Origin: Deltaproteobacteria bacterium
GTDB lineage: Bacteria; Bdellovibrionota_B; Oligoflexia; Oligoflexales; Bog-1112
Direction: 5' to 3'
Assembly: GCA_020635195.1 (NCBI GenBank)
Contig: JACKAG010000005.1
Location: 62,001-126,000 of the forward strand
Length of the DNA stretch: 64,000 nt
This document shows, piece after piece, positions 44,069-52,915 of the stretch; position 1 is the first letter of the stretch; each line of letters begins with the position of its first letter. Both the position numbers and the translations under genes were made by a program. The notes beneath the pieces are model-generated. The model saw only the letters and a list, made by a program, of their open reading frames with translations, made no database searches and was not told where the DNA came from.

Positions 44069-44331
44069 TTGCCACGCAAAACAGTTCAGAAAATACGCCA
44101 ACACCTCATCAATGGGGAATTCAGGTACTCGATATACACTGTGACAGAACAGCAGAGGATAGAATCGTGACAGATGAGGATATCCGGGAAGTGGGACGAA
44201 CAGCTCATACTGCGAAACTTCAGTCAGACGGCGGCTATAGGTTTGTTGGCTATGATGACCAAGGCATGGAGCTGACTGTTATCTGCCGGCTGTCATCACA
44301 AACAGGAGCACTCATCATTGCCGTATACTGA
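44069..44331 (+). pseudogene. DUF4258-like toxin gene, frameshifted
   Basis: A TTG at 44069 with AGAGGAG upstream opens QKIRQHLINGEFRYSIYTVT and stops at TGA 44168-44170. A second frame from GTG 44167 continues VTDEDIREVGRTAHTAK to GYRFVGYDDQGMELTVICRL and IIAVY. Joined, they give about 87 residues, the length and pattern of DUF4258 proteins (RYSxHxxE then TDEDIREV). A small indel around 44140-44165 splits the frame. If intact, it would be the toxin partner of the next gene. Confidence 0.6.
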
Positions 44332-44343
44332 AGGGGCCTGAAT

Positions 44344-44760
44344 ATGAACAAGATAAAAACCATTCATTACACTCTTTGTGGTCTTGAATATGTCTACTTC
44401 GTCAATGCTCCTGTTGGTATTGATGGTGCTGAGGAGTACATTGATATTCCTCCTGATCAAATCGACCGGATGATTGCTGTAGAGATTATTCGTCAGGGTA
44501 TCCCTCTGAGAGGGCGTGAGGTTCTTTTCCTTCGAAAAGCGCTCAAAATGAACCGTAATCAATGGTCTGAAAAGTTAGGCGTTACAGCTTCAGGTATTTT
44601 CAGATGGGAAGAAGGAAGAAATAAACGCCTGTCACGTATCAATGAAGTGGCTGTCCGTATGTTATGTGCTGAAGAACTTGAAATTGAATTAGAGGGGAAA
44701 TGGTCTGCTGTCATCACCGGGGATAACAGACCTGAACGATTAGAGGTTGCTGCTGCCTGA
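44344..44760 (+). CDS. MqsA/YgiT-type antitoxin-like HTH protein
   Basis: 138 residues, AAGGGG upstream. The N-terminal part has only one Cys (YTLCGLEY) where MqsA/YgiT has a zinc-binding CxxC pair, so zinc binding is probably lost. The C-terminal HTH is clear: GREVLFLRKALKMNRNQW followed by SEKLGVTASGIFRWEEGRN. It follows the DUF4258-like gene by 12 bp, the usual toxin-antitoxin order for this family. Probably still able to bind the upstream palindrome. Confidence 0.75.
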   Translation: MNKIKTIHYTLCGLEYVYFVNAPVGIDGAEEYIDIPPDQIDRMIAVEIIRQGIPLRGREVLFLRKALKMNRNQWSEKLGVTASGIFRWEEGRNKRLSRINEVAVRMLCAEELEIELEGKWSAVITGDNRPERLEVAAA

Positions 44761-44815
44761 TCGCAAAGGGCGTGGGTTTTATCTGGAAAAACAACAGATC
44801 TGGAACCATTCAGAT

Positions 44816-45280
44816 CTATGCGACCAAGATTGAAATCTCTTTTTCTGGCCGGATAATTTCAAGATATCTGATCAGATAATCAACTGTGAACTGTGTTATA
44901 GGGACCGCTATAGTAGTATGCTTTCGTGAAGACGTTCCGAGCTTCCATAAAATGAAAAAGCAAGCAGATAGTTCATTCATCTGATCATCCGGAGTCTCTA
45001 TGATGGTAGTAATGAGTGAAACTCTGTCAAGCGGGTCTATTCTCAAAAGCTTATTGATAAGCTGAGATTGCCATGAACGGATAGGCTTTGGCTCATCCAG
45101 TAATTCAAGAGAATTTAAGAAATCGTTCGACTCTTTTGCTGTTGCCATGTTTCGGATCGTCTTTCTGTCCCATGGCAGATCATTTGCCAAAGGTGCCCAT
45201 TTTGCTTTCCCGCCGCAATGGCCGTTGAAAAAGTGAGTCAGTCGTTTCAGATAGTTGGATTTTCTTTCATCACTAATCAC
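44816..45280 (-). CDS. Protein of unknown function in the accessory island
   Basis: 154 residues from GTG 45280. Contains NDLPWDRKTIRNMATAKES and later long helices (QLINKLLRIDPLDRVSLITT). No signal peptide or membrane segment. Its AT-richness matches the neighbouring toxin-antitoxin locus. Family not recognised. Confidence 0.5.
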   Translation of the reverse strand: MISDERKSNYLKRLTHFFNGHCGGKAKWAPLANDLPWDRKTIRNMATAKESNDFLNSLELLDEPKPIRSWQSQLINKLLRIDPLDRVSLITTIIETPDDQMNELSACFFILWKLGTSSRKHTTIAVPITQFTVDYLIRYLEIIRPEKEISILVA

Positions 45281-45570
45281 TCTGTTCTCTACCTCTGAGC
45301 GGTTTTGATGGGAACGTTATGAATCGGACAGGGATTGACCGGATTTGCAGTTCCCATCTCTTATGATGTCTTCCTTAAAGTTTAAAGAAATCTTTAGGGT
45401 AAGTTGCTCGCTTTTCCTGCTCCACCAGATCTGATCATAACTTATCAGCGTCAGAAATATAAGACATCAGAAATTTATGCTATTTCGTGTCTGGCGTTTC
45501 TGGATAAGATAAAAAGCCGCGAACAAGGTATGAAATGTTGGCTTTTGGCTGATGAGTGCAGGAGATCTCA

Positions 45571-46314
45571 CTACTGGAGAGAGCAGCTGCATGCAGCTCG
45601 TTTTGTCTGGACTGTGGCAGTTGTTGTTGATAATTGCGATATTGCTTGCTCGGTTTGCTTTTCAGAAGAGTGTTGCGGAATTAATGTTTCAGATTCTGAA
45701 TCTATTTTTTTGAACATCTTTCTTAGAAATTCCAGCTGTATACTATTCTCTTCGTAGTATTCTTTTTGTTCGTGAAGCATCTCATCTTTATATGTCGCTC
45801 TTTCATGCATCACGGTCGCTGCAAGTTTTTTGTTCTCAAAGTTTGAGAGGATGTTTTCAAAGGCAGATAAATCCAGCTCATGATTTTTACTTAAATTTAC
45901 AATCAAAATCAAAAGTTTATTTGCTTCACTGTCCTCTGCTTCTAATGCAGGCGGAAGAAGATCCAGTGAGAATTTTGATGTGTTTGCCTGAATGAAATCT
46001 GCCTGGTCTTTGACAAGTTGTTTTACGTCATCCACATGATAAGATGTTTCGTTTATGCTGAAATTTGAATCGCGAAAAGAAGCGCCATAGATCCCAGCAC
46101 CCCTTCCTTGGATCCTTGAACAGTCAGTAAGAAGAGATATTGGCTTATCCGTCAGATTTATGAGGACGAGGAGGTTGAGGAGGCTTTTGTCTGGATTCTC
46201 ATTTATTATGATGTAGCCGTTATCAGTGAATACTTCATAACTGTTTGAGGACATAGCAGCGGTGGCAATGAACAGGAGACTGATCAGAGTCAGTCTCTTT
46301 ATGGATAAAAACAT
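45571..46314 (-). CDS. Secreted protein of unknown function
   Basis: 247 residues from MFLSIKRLTLISLLFIATAAMS (start 46314; the longer frame to 46374 precedes the signal peptide). The mature part has two cysteines only late (AACSCSLQ at the C-terminus) plus one at about residue 62 (LTDCSRIQGRG). It is acidic, probably helical, with a Glu-rich centre (HEQKEYYEENSIQLEF). No family recognised. Confidence 0.6.
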   Translation of the reverse strand: MFLSIKRLTLISLLFIATAAMSSNSYEVFTDNGYIIINENPDKSLLNLLVLINLTDKPISLLTDCSRIQGRGAGIYGASFRDSNFSINETSYHVDDVKQLVKDQADFIQANTSKFSLDLLPPALEAEDSEANKLLILIVNLSKNHELDLSAFENILSNFENKKLAATVMHERATYKDEMLHEQKEYYEENSIQLEFLRKMFKKIDSESETLIPQHSSEKQTEQAISQLSTTTATVQTKRAACSCSLQ

Positions 46315-46436
46315 GTTTTCAAATCCTCTTCCTGTTTTTGTTTTCAGATGTATCTTTTCGTATATCAGATACAAGAACTGGGTTTTTTAGCATATGTTTG
46401 CTTTTATGTAAAACAGGAAGTCTGATTATGTGTTGT

Positions 46437-46511
46437 GAGACGGCTCTGGAACATCCCATGGATGTGGCAGCAAGGTGTGGGCACCAGAATGCTGCCGAGC
46501 TTCTCAGATTC
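46437..46511 (+). pseudogene. Ankyrin-repeat remnant
   Basis: About 25 codons, ETALEHPMDVAARCGHQNAA then ELLRF, one ankyrin repeat (DVAARxGHxxAAELL). There is no leader or upstream repeat. It runs directly into the convergent Mu gpP-like remnant, as the intact ankyrin gene at 38520-39212 does. Confidence 0.6.
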
Positions 46512-46514
46512 TTT

Positions 46515-46680
46515 CTCTGCTCCCGCCAGATTTCTTCCTGCTTCCCTGGAAAGAACGGGGTTTGGCAGAGTGGAGATCCGGGGCAGTTGTATGTTCCTGC
46601 TTTTCGGAAGACTCAAAAGCGACATCTGTCAGCAGCAACATTTTATACATCCGGATCGGACTCTGATCGTTTAGCCTGCA
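46515..46680 (-). pseudogene. Second remnant of the Mu gpP-like tail gene, frameshifted
   Basis: Minus-strand frames read MLLLTDVAFESSEKQEHTTA then, after a frame change, FFPGKQEEIWREQ. These align with SLLITVVSFEYSEKEGHIAS and PFFAEKQEDIWWEQG of the copy at 39228-39626. At DNA level CCAGATNTCTTCCTGCTT is shared. Only the last 50 residues or so remain. Confidence 0.65.
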
Positions 46681-46784
46681 AACTTCTTATACTCCCGGAG
46701 TCTGTGTTTTGCGTAAACTCTCCGGGAAGCCGCACAAAGTATTAAAGATAGTCCTTTCTCCGTTCAGAATTGCCTGATGTGGGT

Positions 46785-47576
46785 TCATTTTCTTTTCTTG
46801 CCGGAGGAAGAGGAGCGTGTATGCTTCTTTTCAGGAAAGGTATAAGAAACCAGGAGCGATACACCTCCTGCGGTATAAAAAAACGTGTTGTCGTCTGAAC
46901 CTCCTGTTTTTAACTGGATCTGATATTCCAGAGGTCCTATGTTTTTTTTGATCACAAAGGCTGCATGGAAAAAGGAGGAGGTTTTTCTGATTCCGGAGAT
47001 ATCGTATGCTGCGCCTTCCGGATCACGTAATACACCTGAATTATAGCTTATAAATGAATTTCCACTTTTCAGAACAATTCCCAGACCAAAACCTGACTGA
47101 AATTCTAAGCCTGATGCGACCTGTATGTATGGTTGCCAGAAATAAAGGTCATGCTTTTCCAGGTAGTCAGACTGAGTCTTCAGTTTTCCCTGAGTCGTAT
47201 TCACCAGATCTTCTCCACGACTGCTACCCAGATCGAGTCCCAGGCCAGCGGACATGTTGAGAACAGATAGTTTTCTGACCAGATGGGCCGACAGGCCTGC
47301 TGAAATTTTGTAGTCATTGGGGGCAGGTAATTCTCCGATGTCTGGCTTTAGCGAAGTTGTGTGCATATAACTGTGCAGCAAAGTATTTCGGGTTGGATGA
47401 TAACTGAGACCCAGTTCAGCAGGAAAGCCTCCGCTGATCCGGACGCTCTGAGATCTCCCTTCCGTGGGATAGACCACAGGATCGATTCGGTTCTGAATGA
47501 GATTTGCGATCAGAGAGCAGCTGGAACACACTATCATCAGAGATATTAAGAGGATGTTCTTTAAAAAATCCGTCAT
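46785..47576 (-). CDS. Lipoprotein with beta-barrel-like body
   Basis: 263 residues. MTDFLKNILLISLMIVCSSC is a lipoprotein signal (lipobox CSSC, mature C-SLIANLIQN). The body alternates in strands (LNMSAGLGLDLGS, GLEFQSGFGLGIVLKSG, FFYTAGGVSLLVSYTF), and the C-terminus is a basic SSSSGKKRK tail. Such predicted barrels with lipid anchors are unusual; a beta-sandwich is the alternative. Family not recognised. Confidence 0.55.
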   Translation of the reverse strand: MTDFLKNILLISLMIVCSSCSLIANLIQNRIDPVVYPTEGRSQSVRISGGFPAELGLSYHPTRNTLLHSYMHTTSLKPDIGELPAPNDYKISAGLSAHLVRKLSVLNMSAGLGLDLGSSRGEDLVNTTQGKLKTQSDYLEKHDLYFWQPYIQVASGLEFQSGFGLGIVLKSGNSFISYNSGVLRDPEGAAYDISGIRKTSSFFHAAFVIKKNIGPLEYQIQLKTGGSDDNTFFYTAGGVSLLVSYTFPEKKHTRSSSSGKKRK

Positions 47577-47785
47577 ATTCTGGTCCAGTCGTTGCTTTAT
47601 GGAAATATTTAATGGAAATATTTAAATTTTAGCATATCATGGCCTTTCCTCCTCGTTTTCCTTTAAAAATTAAAATAGTACAGAGCCTTTTATAAAGGCT
47701 GCTTCGGTTCCTGCCGAGTACTCCAGAGCAGTCGTCTGCTGACCTGACAGGTGACGTTGCCTTTAGAGTTATTGCCGGAGCAGTC

Positions 47786-49033
47786 ATGGCCCGAATCGAA
47801 AAAGTGCTGATCCTTGATGAAACAGAAAGTAATGTTCTGTTCTTTGAAATGTTATTTCAGCAGATGGATCGCAGCTTTAAAATCTTTACCGCGGTTACCG
47901 GTGCTCATGGAGAACTTCTGGTTAAGGAAGAAAGGATTCAGCTGGTGATCTGTGCCTGGGAAATGCAGACCATGCCTGGGACGGTTTTTGTGCAGCGGAT
48001 CAGAAATAACAAAGCGAAACGTCATATTCCCTGCCTGATCTTTTCTAAACGAATGGGACCGGAAGATATCACACTGACAAAAGAACTCGGTTATGAGGAT
48101 ATTCTGGGGATGCCTTTTGATAAAGAGGAGGCGACCCGGCTTATTATGCAACTTATCAGCAATGAAGAAACTCTTTCTTCGGAAGAGAAAAAATTGCGGA
48201 AAATAGAGTCTCTGATTCATGAAGGAGGGGTTACAGAAGCTCTGAAATTATTTGATACGGCCCTCACCCGGAAAGAACAGTATCGATCCAGGGCAAAAAG
48301 TAACCTTGCAGAGATCTGGGTAGAAACCAGACATTTTGAAAAAGCAGAAAAAATACTCGATGAGGTTCTGGCTGAAGACCCGGATTATCTCCATGCACTC
48401 AGGCTGAAAGCAAGACTCTGTTCTCGTATGGGACGACATGAAGAAGCGATCAGTATTCTGGAGATGGTCACACAGAAATCACCCCAGAATATACGCTCCA
48501 TGCTCTGTCTGGGGTCGGCATATGTGGATGCCAGTCAGCATGATAAAGCCAGAGAGGTCTTTGGCCGGGTGAAGGGTCTGGATGCAGAGAACACGGATCT
48601 CAGAGATGAGGAAGGAAAGCTTGCTTTTAAGGAGGGTGACATCCCTCTTGCAGCCCGTCTGCTGGCAGAGACCGAGTATGGTGATGAACTGGCCAGACAT
48701 TTCAATAATATTGCGATTTCAAAGGTCTCAACCGGGGAGTTTGAGGAGGCTATCCAGACATACCATAATGCAATTCAGCTGCTGACTGATAAAGCAAGAT
48801 TGCATCAGTTGCAGTACAATCTTGGGCTGGCCTGGAAAAAGAAGGGAGATCTGCACAGATGTTTTCAGGCTCTGTGCGAAAGCTATCTGGGGGCTCCGGA
48901 TTTTGAAAAAGCATATGTTGCCATCGCCCGGACAGCCCGTGAGATAAAATCTCAGGGAGGGCGTCCCGATCAGGATCTGGTCGCTCAGGTGCAGAGCTGC
49001 CGGAAGAGTTCCAGGGAAGGGCAGAAATCCTGA
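47786..49033 (+). CDS. Receiver-domain protein with tetratricopeptide repeats, phospho-Asp missing
   Basis: 415 residues. Residues 1-125 form a response-regulator receiver: KVLILDETESNVLFFEML, then LVICAWEMQTMPGTVFVQRI, where the phosphorylated Asp is replaced by Ala, and HIPCLIFSKRM, GYEDILGMPFDKEE (the Lys is shifted). Residues 150-400 hold about six TPR units (FEKAEKILDEVLAEDPDYLHAL and following). Probably a protein-interaction scaffold not controlled by phosphorylation. GGAG precedes the ATG. Confidence 0.82.
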   Translation: MARIEKVLILDETESNVLFFEMLFQQMDRSFKIFTAVTGAHGELLVKEERIQLVICAWEMQTMPGTVFVQRIRNNKAKRHIPCLIFSKRMGPEDITLTKELGYEDILGMPFDKEEATRLIMQLISNEETLSSEEKKLRKIESLIHEGGVTEALKLFDTALTRKEQYRSRAKSNLAEIWVETRHFEKAEKILDEVLAEDPDYLHALRLKARLCSRMGRHEEAISILEMVTQKSPQNIRSMLCLGSAYVDASQHDKAREVFGRVKGLDAENTDLRDEEGKLAFKEGDIPLAARLLAETEYGDELARHFNNIAISKVSTGEFEEAIQTYHNAIQLLTDKARLHQLQYNLGLAWKKKGDLHRCFQALCESYLGAPDFEKAYVAIARTAREIKSQGGRPDQDLVAQVQSCRKSSREGQKS

Positions 49034-49047
49034 GGACAACTCTGTTC

Positions 49048-50043
49048 TCAGAAATCTTCGTTAAAAGAAACACGCCCTTCAATACCAAGCTGATAAGAGG
49101 CAACCCGCCTTTCAAAAAAGTTTGTCAGTTCCTGAACATCCTGTAGTTCCATAAAAGGGAACGGATTGGATGAGTTGAAAACAGGTGGAATATTCAGGAC
49201 AGCCAGACGCTGGTCTGCGATATACTGCAGATACTGACGCATATCCTTTGAAGAGAGTCCTGTGACACCGTGTTCAAGAACATCCTGAGCAAAGGTCATC
49301 TCACATTCTATGGCTTCGTTGAGCATCCGGATGACCTGGAGATTCATTTCCTTGTCAAACAGCTCAGGCTCATCCTGCCTGGCCTGTCGGATGACAGCGA
49401 AGGCAAAATTCATGTGACAGCTCTCATCCCGGAAGACCCAGTTTGTGCCGGTTGCCAGGCCATGGAGCAGCCCCTTTGACCTTAGAAAGTACACATAGGC
49501 AAATGCGGCAAAGAAAAACATCCCTTCAATACAGGCGGCAAAACAAATCAGGTTCAGCAGAAATTGTCTGCGGCGCTCCCGGGTGTCGGTGGCTTGTAGG
49601 TGGGAAATGGAGTCAATCCATTTGAAGCAGAAGTCACCCTTCTGACGGATGGAGGGGATCTGTTCAATGGCCTGAAAAGCTTTTTGTCGTTCCTGATCTT
49701 CCGGCATGTAGGTATCCAGCAAGGTCAGATAAAACTGGACATGCAGAGCTTCTTCATAGAGCTGTCTGGAGAGGTACATTCTGGCTTCAGGTGAATTGAT
49801 ATGCTGATAGAGATTGATGACCAGATTGTTGGCAACAATCGAATCCCCTGTTGCAAAGAAGGCCACCAGACGGTTTATCAGGTGTTTTTCTCCTGCGGAC
49901 ATCCGGTGCAGGTCGGCGATATCGTGGCTGAAGTCGACTTCTTCGACGGTCCAGGTGTTTTTGATGGCATCCCGGTACATCTCGTAAAATTGTGGATACT
50001 TCATCGGCCGTAATGTCAGGTCAAAACCAGGAGATAAAAGCAT
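49048..50043 (-). CDS. nrdB: Ribonucleotide reductase class I, small subunit
   Basis: 331 residues. Iron/radical site residues are visible: FFATGDSIVANNLV (Asp ligand), YEEALHVQFYLTLLDTY (Glu, His and the likely radical Tyr), IEGMFFFAAFAYVYFLRSKG (Glu) and WVFRDESCHMNFAF (Glu, His). The C-terminus YQLGIEGRVSFNEDF would bind NrdA. It forms the radical used by NrdA to make deoxyribonucleotides. It follows nrdA by 122 bp. Confidence 0.94.
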   Translation of the reverse strand: MLLSPGFDLTLRPMKYPQFYEMYRDAIKNTWTVEEVDFSHDIADLHRMSAGEKHLINRLVAFFATGDSIVANNLVINLYQHINSPEARMYLSRQLYEEALHVQFYLTLLDTYMPEDQERQKAFQAIEQIPSIRQKGDFCFKWIDSISHLQATDTRERRRQFLLNLICFAACIEGMFFFAAFAYVYFLRSKGLLHGLATGTNWVFRDESCHMNFAFAVIRQARQDEPELFDKEMNLQVIRMLNEAIECEMTFAQDVLEHGVTGLSSKDMRQYLQYIADQRLAVLNIPPVFNSSNPFPFMELQDVQELTNFFERRVASYQLGIEGRVSFNEDF

Positions 50044-50165
50044 AGGGCCCCCATATGTGTGAATAGTGTGTCAGATATCATGTCTTGCTTTATGTATGGC
50101 TCTTTCGTGGAGCCCCGGAAAGATTGTGTCTGCTGTGTTTTGTCCCCCTGCTGTTCCGGAGGGGC

Positions 50166-52568
50166 TTAGTTGCAGGACTCACAGGCTTCCGGGTTTTCCA
50201 GAGAGCAGGAAATTGCCTGACGCTCACTGATTTGTGAGACTGTTGTTTTATTGATCCTGGTGGCTCCCCGAGACCGGAGGTAGTATAGAGTTTTCAGACC
50301 CTTCTTCCAGGCATAGGCGTACATTGAGGAGACTTTACCAAGATTTGGGTTTTCCATGAACAGATTCAGAGACTGACTCTGGTCTATATAGGCCCCTCTT
50401 GCGGCAGCCATATCGATGAGAACCCTCTGAGGAAGTTCCCAGACCGTACGGTACAGCGAGCGGAGTTCTTCAGGGATATCGCTGATATGCTGGACCGACC
50501 CGTCACCAAGTTTGATCTGGTTACGGATGTTCTGTGTCCATAATCCCCGCTTCTTCAGGTCCCGGACAAGGTAGGGGTTGATCTGGAGGAATTCTCCCGA
50601 CAGGGTTTCCCTTTTGAACAGGTTGGAGAGCTGAGGCTCTATGCATTCATAGGCGCCGGTAATGGATGCGATGGTTGCGGTTGGGGCGATAGCAATCATC
50701 AGCGAGTTGCGCAGGCCATGACGTTTGATTTTCTTTCGTAAAGCATCCCATCGTTCGGTCTGAGTCGGGGTGATCCCCCAGAGATCAAACTGAAGAAAGC
50801 CCTGAGCGACTCTGCTGTCCTGATAAGCTGCATGTGGGCCTGATTCGGCAGCAAGGTCCGCCGATGCATCCAGAGCGTTCAGATAAATTTCTTCCTGAAT
50901 CCTGGTGCTGAGCTCCAGCGCTTCCGGGCTGTCAAAAGGAAGTCTCATCTGGAAAAAGACATTTTGTAGTCCCATGACTCCAAGGCCAACAGGTCTCCAT
51001 TTGTGATTGGAGTTTTGGGCAGAGTTGATGGGGTAAAAATTAATGTCAATCACGCGGTCCAGATATTTCAGAGCGATCCGGGTATTTCTGGCTAGTTTTT
51101 CGAAATCAAATTCACCTGCTTCTGTGACATATCGGCCAAGATTCAGGGAACCGAGATTACAGACGGCGGTTTCTTTTTCGGAGCTGACTTCAAGGATTTC
51201 GGTGCACAGGTTAGACAGATGAATCACCTGGCCTTTTGCTCCTGTCTGATTTCCCTTCAGATTGGAACTGTCCTTAAAGGTCATCCAGCCGTTGCCTGTC
51301 TGTGCAAGGGTCTTCATCATCATTCCATAAAGATCCCTGGCAGGCATGACAGTTTTTGCAAGTCCGGCAGCTTCCGCTTGTTCATAGGCTTTGCGGAAAT
51401 CGTCACCGAACAAATCCGGAAATGACGGGACATCTGCTGGGTCAAACAGGGACCATTTTGTGCCTGCCTCGACCCGCTCCATAAAAAGATCGGGAATCCA
51501 GTTGGCCAGATTCAGATTATGGGTGCGCATGGACTCGTCACCTGTATTGTCCCGCAGGCTGAGAAAATCAGGCAGGTCAGCATGCCAGGTTTCCAGGTAG
51601 ACGCAAGCGGCACCTTTACGTTTGCCCCCCTGATTGACAGCGGAGACAGATGAATCCAGTGTTTTAAGAAACGGAACAATGCCATTGGACTTGCCATTGG
51701 TGCCACGGATAAGCGAACCCCGTGAACGGATGCGGCTGAATCCGACACCGATACCACCTGCAAATTTTGAAAGCAGGGCAATGTCTGTGTACTTCGAGTA
51801 GATGGCTTCCAGGCTGTCCTTAGGTGAATCCAGCAGGTAGCAGGAGGACATCTGTGGGTGTCCGGTGCCGGAGTTAAATAGTGTAGGCGTAGACGGCATG
51901 TACTGAAATGATGAGATCAGCTGATAAAACTCGATGGCTTCTTCCGGGCTTTTGGCCAGGCCACAGGCCACCCGCATAAAGAAGTACTGAGGGCTCTCGA
52001 TGACTTTACGGGTTTCCGGATCTTTGAGCAGGTAGCGATCGTAAACGGTCCTCAGGCCGAAGTATTCAAACAGATTGCTTCGTTCCGGCAGAATCGCTGC
52101 ATTGAGCTTATCCTGATAGGTCAGAACGAAGTCTCTGACATTGTGGGCGATCAGGCCGACGGTGTCGCCATGGCGAATGCTGTCTGTGAAGGATCTGAGT
52201 TTGAGGGAAGAGATCTCGTGCTGGATCTGCTGGTTCAGCAAACGGGCTGCCAGTTTTGAGTAATCTGGCTCTTCCCCGATCATCATCGAGACACTCTGGA
52301 TAAGCCATGTATCGAGTTCGGACTCCAGGCTGTTTTCGTGAAGTCCACCCATCACTTTACTGGTGATTTTCCTGACATCGATCCCACTGAGATCCTCTGA
52401 CAGCGTATTAAGAAGACGGCTCAAAAATGCCTCATCTATCATCAGAAACTCGCTGTCATTTTTCCGGATACGGACAGATTTTGTCTGTGCTCTGTCTGCT
52501 GACTTTTCTGCTTTTGGAAAAGTTTTTGGGAGAGGTGTATAGCGTCTTATGGGACTCTCGATGGTCAT
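50166..52568 (-). CDS. nrdA: Ribonucleotide reductase class I, large catalytic subunit
   Basis: 800 residues. An ATP-cone-like N-terminus (about 30-120, RIRKNDSEFLMIDEAFLSRL) is followed by the barrel: PQMSSCYLLDS (redox Cys), NLCTEILEVS (catalytic Cys and Glu), and GLGVMGLQNVFFQM. PTATIASITGAYECIEPQ matches the conserved late segment. The C-terminal CESC pair relays electrons. Start ATG 52568 has GAGG upstream. Two NrdR-like boxes lie 127-174 bp upstream. Expected to be aerobic and NrdR-repressed. Confidence 0.95.
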   Translation of the reverse strand: MTIESPIRRYTPLPKTFPKAEKSADRAQTKSVRIRKNDSEFLMIDEAFLSRLLNTLSEDLSGIDVRKITSKVMGGLHENSLESELDTWLIQSVSMMIGEEPDYSKLAARLLNQQIQHEISSLKLRSFTDSIRHGDTVGLIAHNVRDFVLTYQDKLNAAILPERSNLFEYFGLRTVYDRYLLKDPETRKVIESPQYFFMRVACGLAKSPEEAIEFYQLISSFQYMPSTPTLFNSGTGHPQMSSCYLLDSPKDSLEAIYSKYTDIALLSKFAGGIGVGFSRIRSRGSLIRGTNGKSNGIVPFLKTLDSSVSAVNQGGKRKGAACVYLETWHADLPDFLSLRDNTGDESMRTHNLNLANWIPDLFMERVEAGTKWSLFDPADVPSFPDLFGDDFRKAYEQAEAAGLAKTVMPARDLYGMMMKTLAQTGNGWMTFKDSSNLKGNQTGAKGQVIHLSNLCTEILEVSSEKETAVCNLGSLNLGRYVTEAGEFDFEKLARNTRIALKYLDRVIDINFYPINSAQNSNHKWRPVGLGVMGLQNVFFQMRLPFDSPEALELSTRIQEEIYLNALDASADLAAESGPHAAYQDSRVAQGFLQFDLWGITPTQTERWDALRKKIKRHGLRNSLMIAIAPTATIASITGAYECIEPQLSNLFKRETLSGEFLQINPYLVRDLKKRGLWTQNIRNQIKLGDGSVQHISDIPEELRSLYRTVWELPQRVLIDMAAARGAYIDQSQSLNLFMENPNLGKVSSMYAYAWKKGLKTLYYLRSRGATRINKTTVSQISERQAISCSLENPEACESCN

Positions 52569-52915
52569 TGTCAGAAGTACCTCTGCTTGGAAAATAAAAG
52601 ATAATCCTCTGAAGCCAGTAACTATGATGTTGCTGTCCAGGTGCCATCAGCCGCTATGGCGACTTTCAGACTGTAAAAGTTTTGCCTGCCTGAAAAAGCA
52701 TATATAGTGTACCAGGCTCAGGTCAACTACTAAATATAGCGTTTTTAAGGTGCGAGAATGGCTCTTGGGTATTGATTGAATATAATTGGTTTCTCTGTGA
52801 GCCCTGCATTGTAGCACAAGGAAGAGGCCGGATGGGCGGAGTGATGGCAGTTCCCTGGTGGCTGAAATGGTTATAAAACGAAGCACAGAAAAAAGAGCGC
52901 GCGGGGAGGTCCGGT
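52569..52915. other. Divergent promoter region between nrdA and a hydrolase gene
   Basis: 347 bp with the paired NrdR-like boxes (52695-52742). No coding frame has support; plus- and minus-strand frames here are short. Confidence 0.6.
52695..52742. promoter_or_regulatory. Two NrdR-like boxes upstream of nrdA
   Basis: Box 1, AAAGCATATATAGTGT (52695-52710), and box 2, CTACTAAATATAGCGT (52727-52742), each match the ACACWATATATWGTGT consensus at 11 or more of 16 positions. Their centres are 32 bp apart, three helical turns, as in known NrdR operators. Confidence 0.65.

Noticed and set aside
45404..45757. 117-codon plus-strand frame opposite the secreted protein gene at 45571
   Set aside because: No ribosome-binding site; overlaps a gene with a signal peptide on the minus strand.
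50044..50165. Intein or inserted gene between nrdA and nrdB
   Set aside because: Only a 122-bp spacer; both proteins are full length and uninterrupted.
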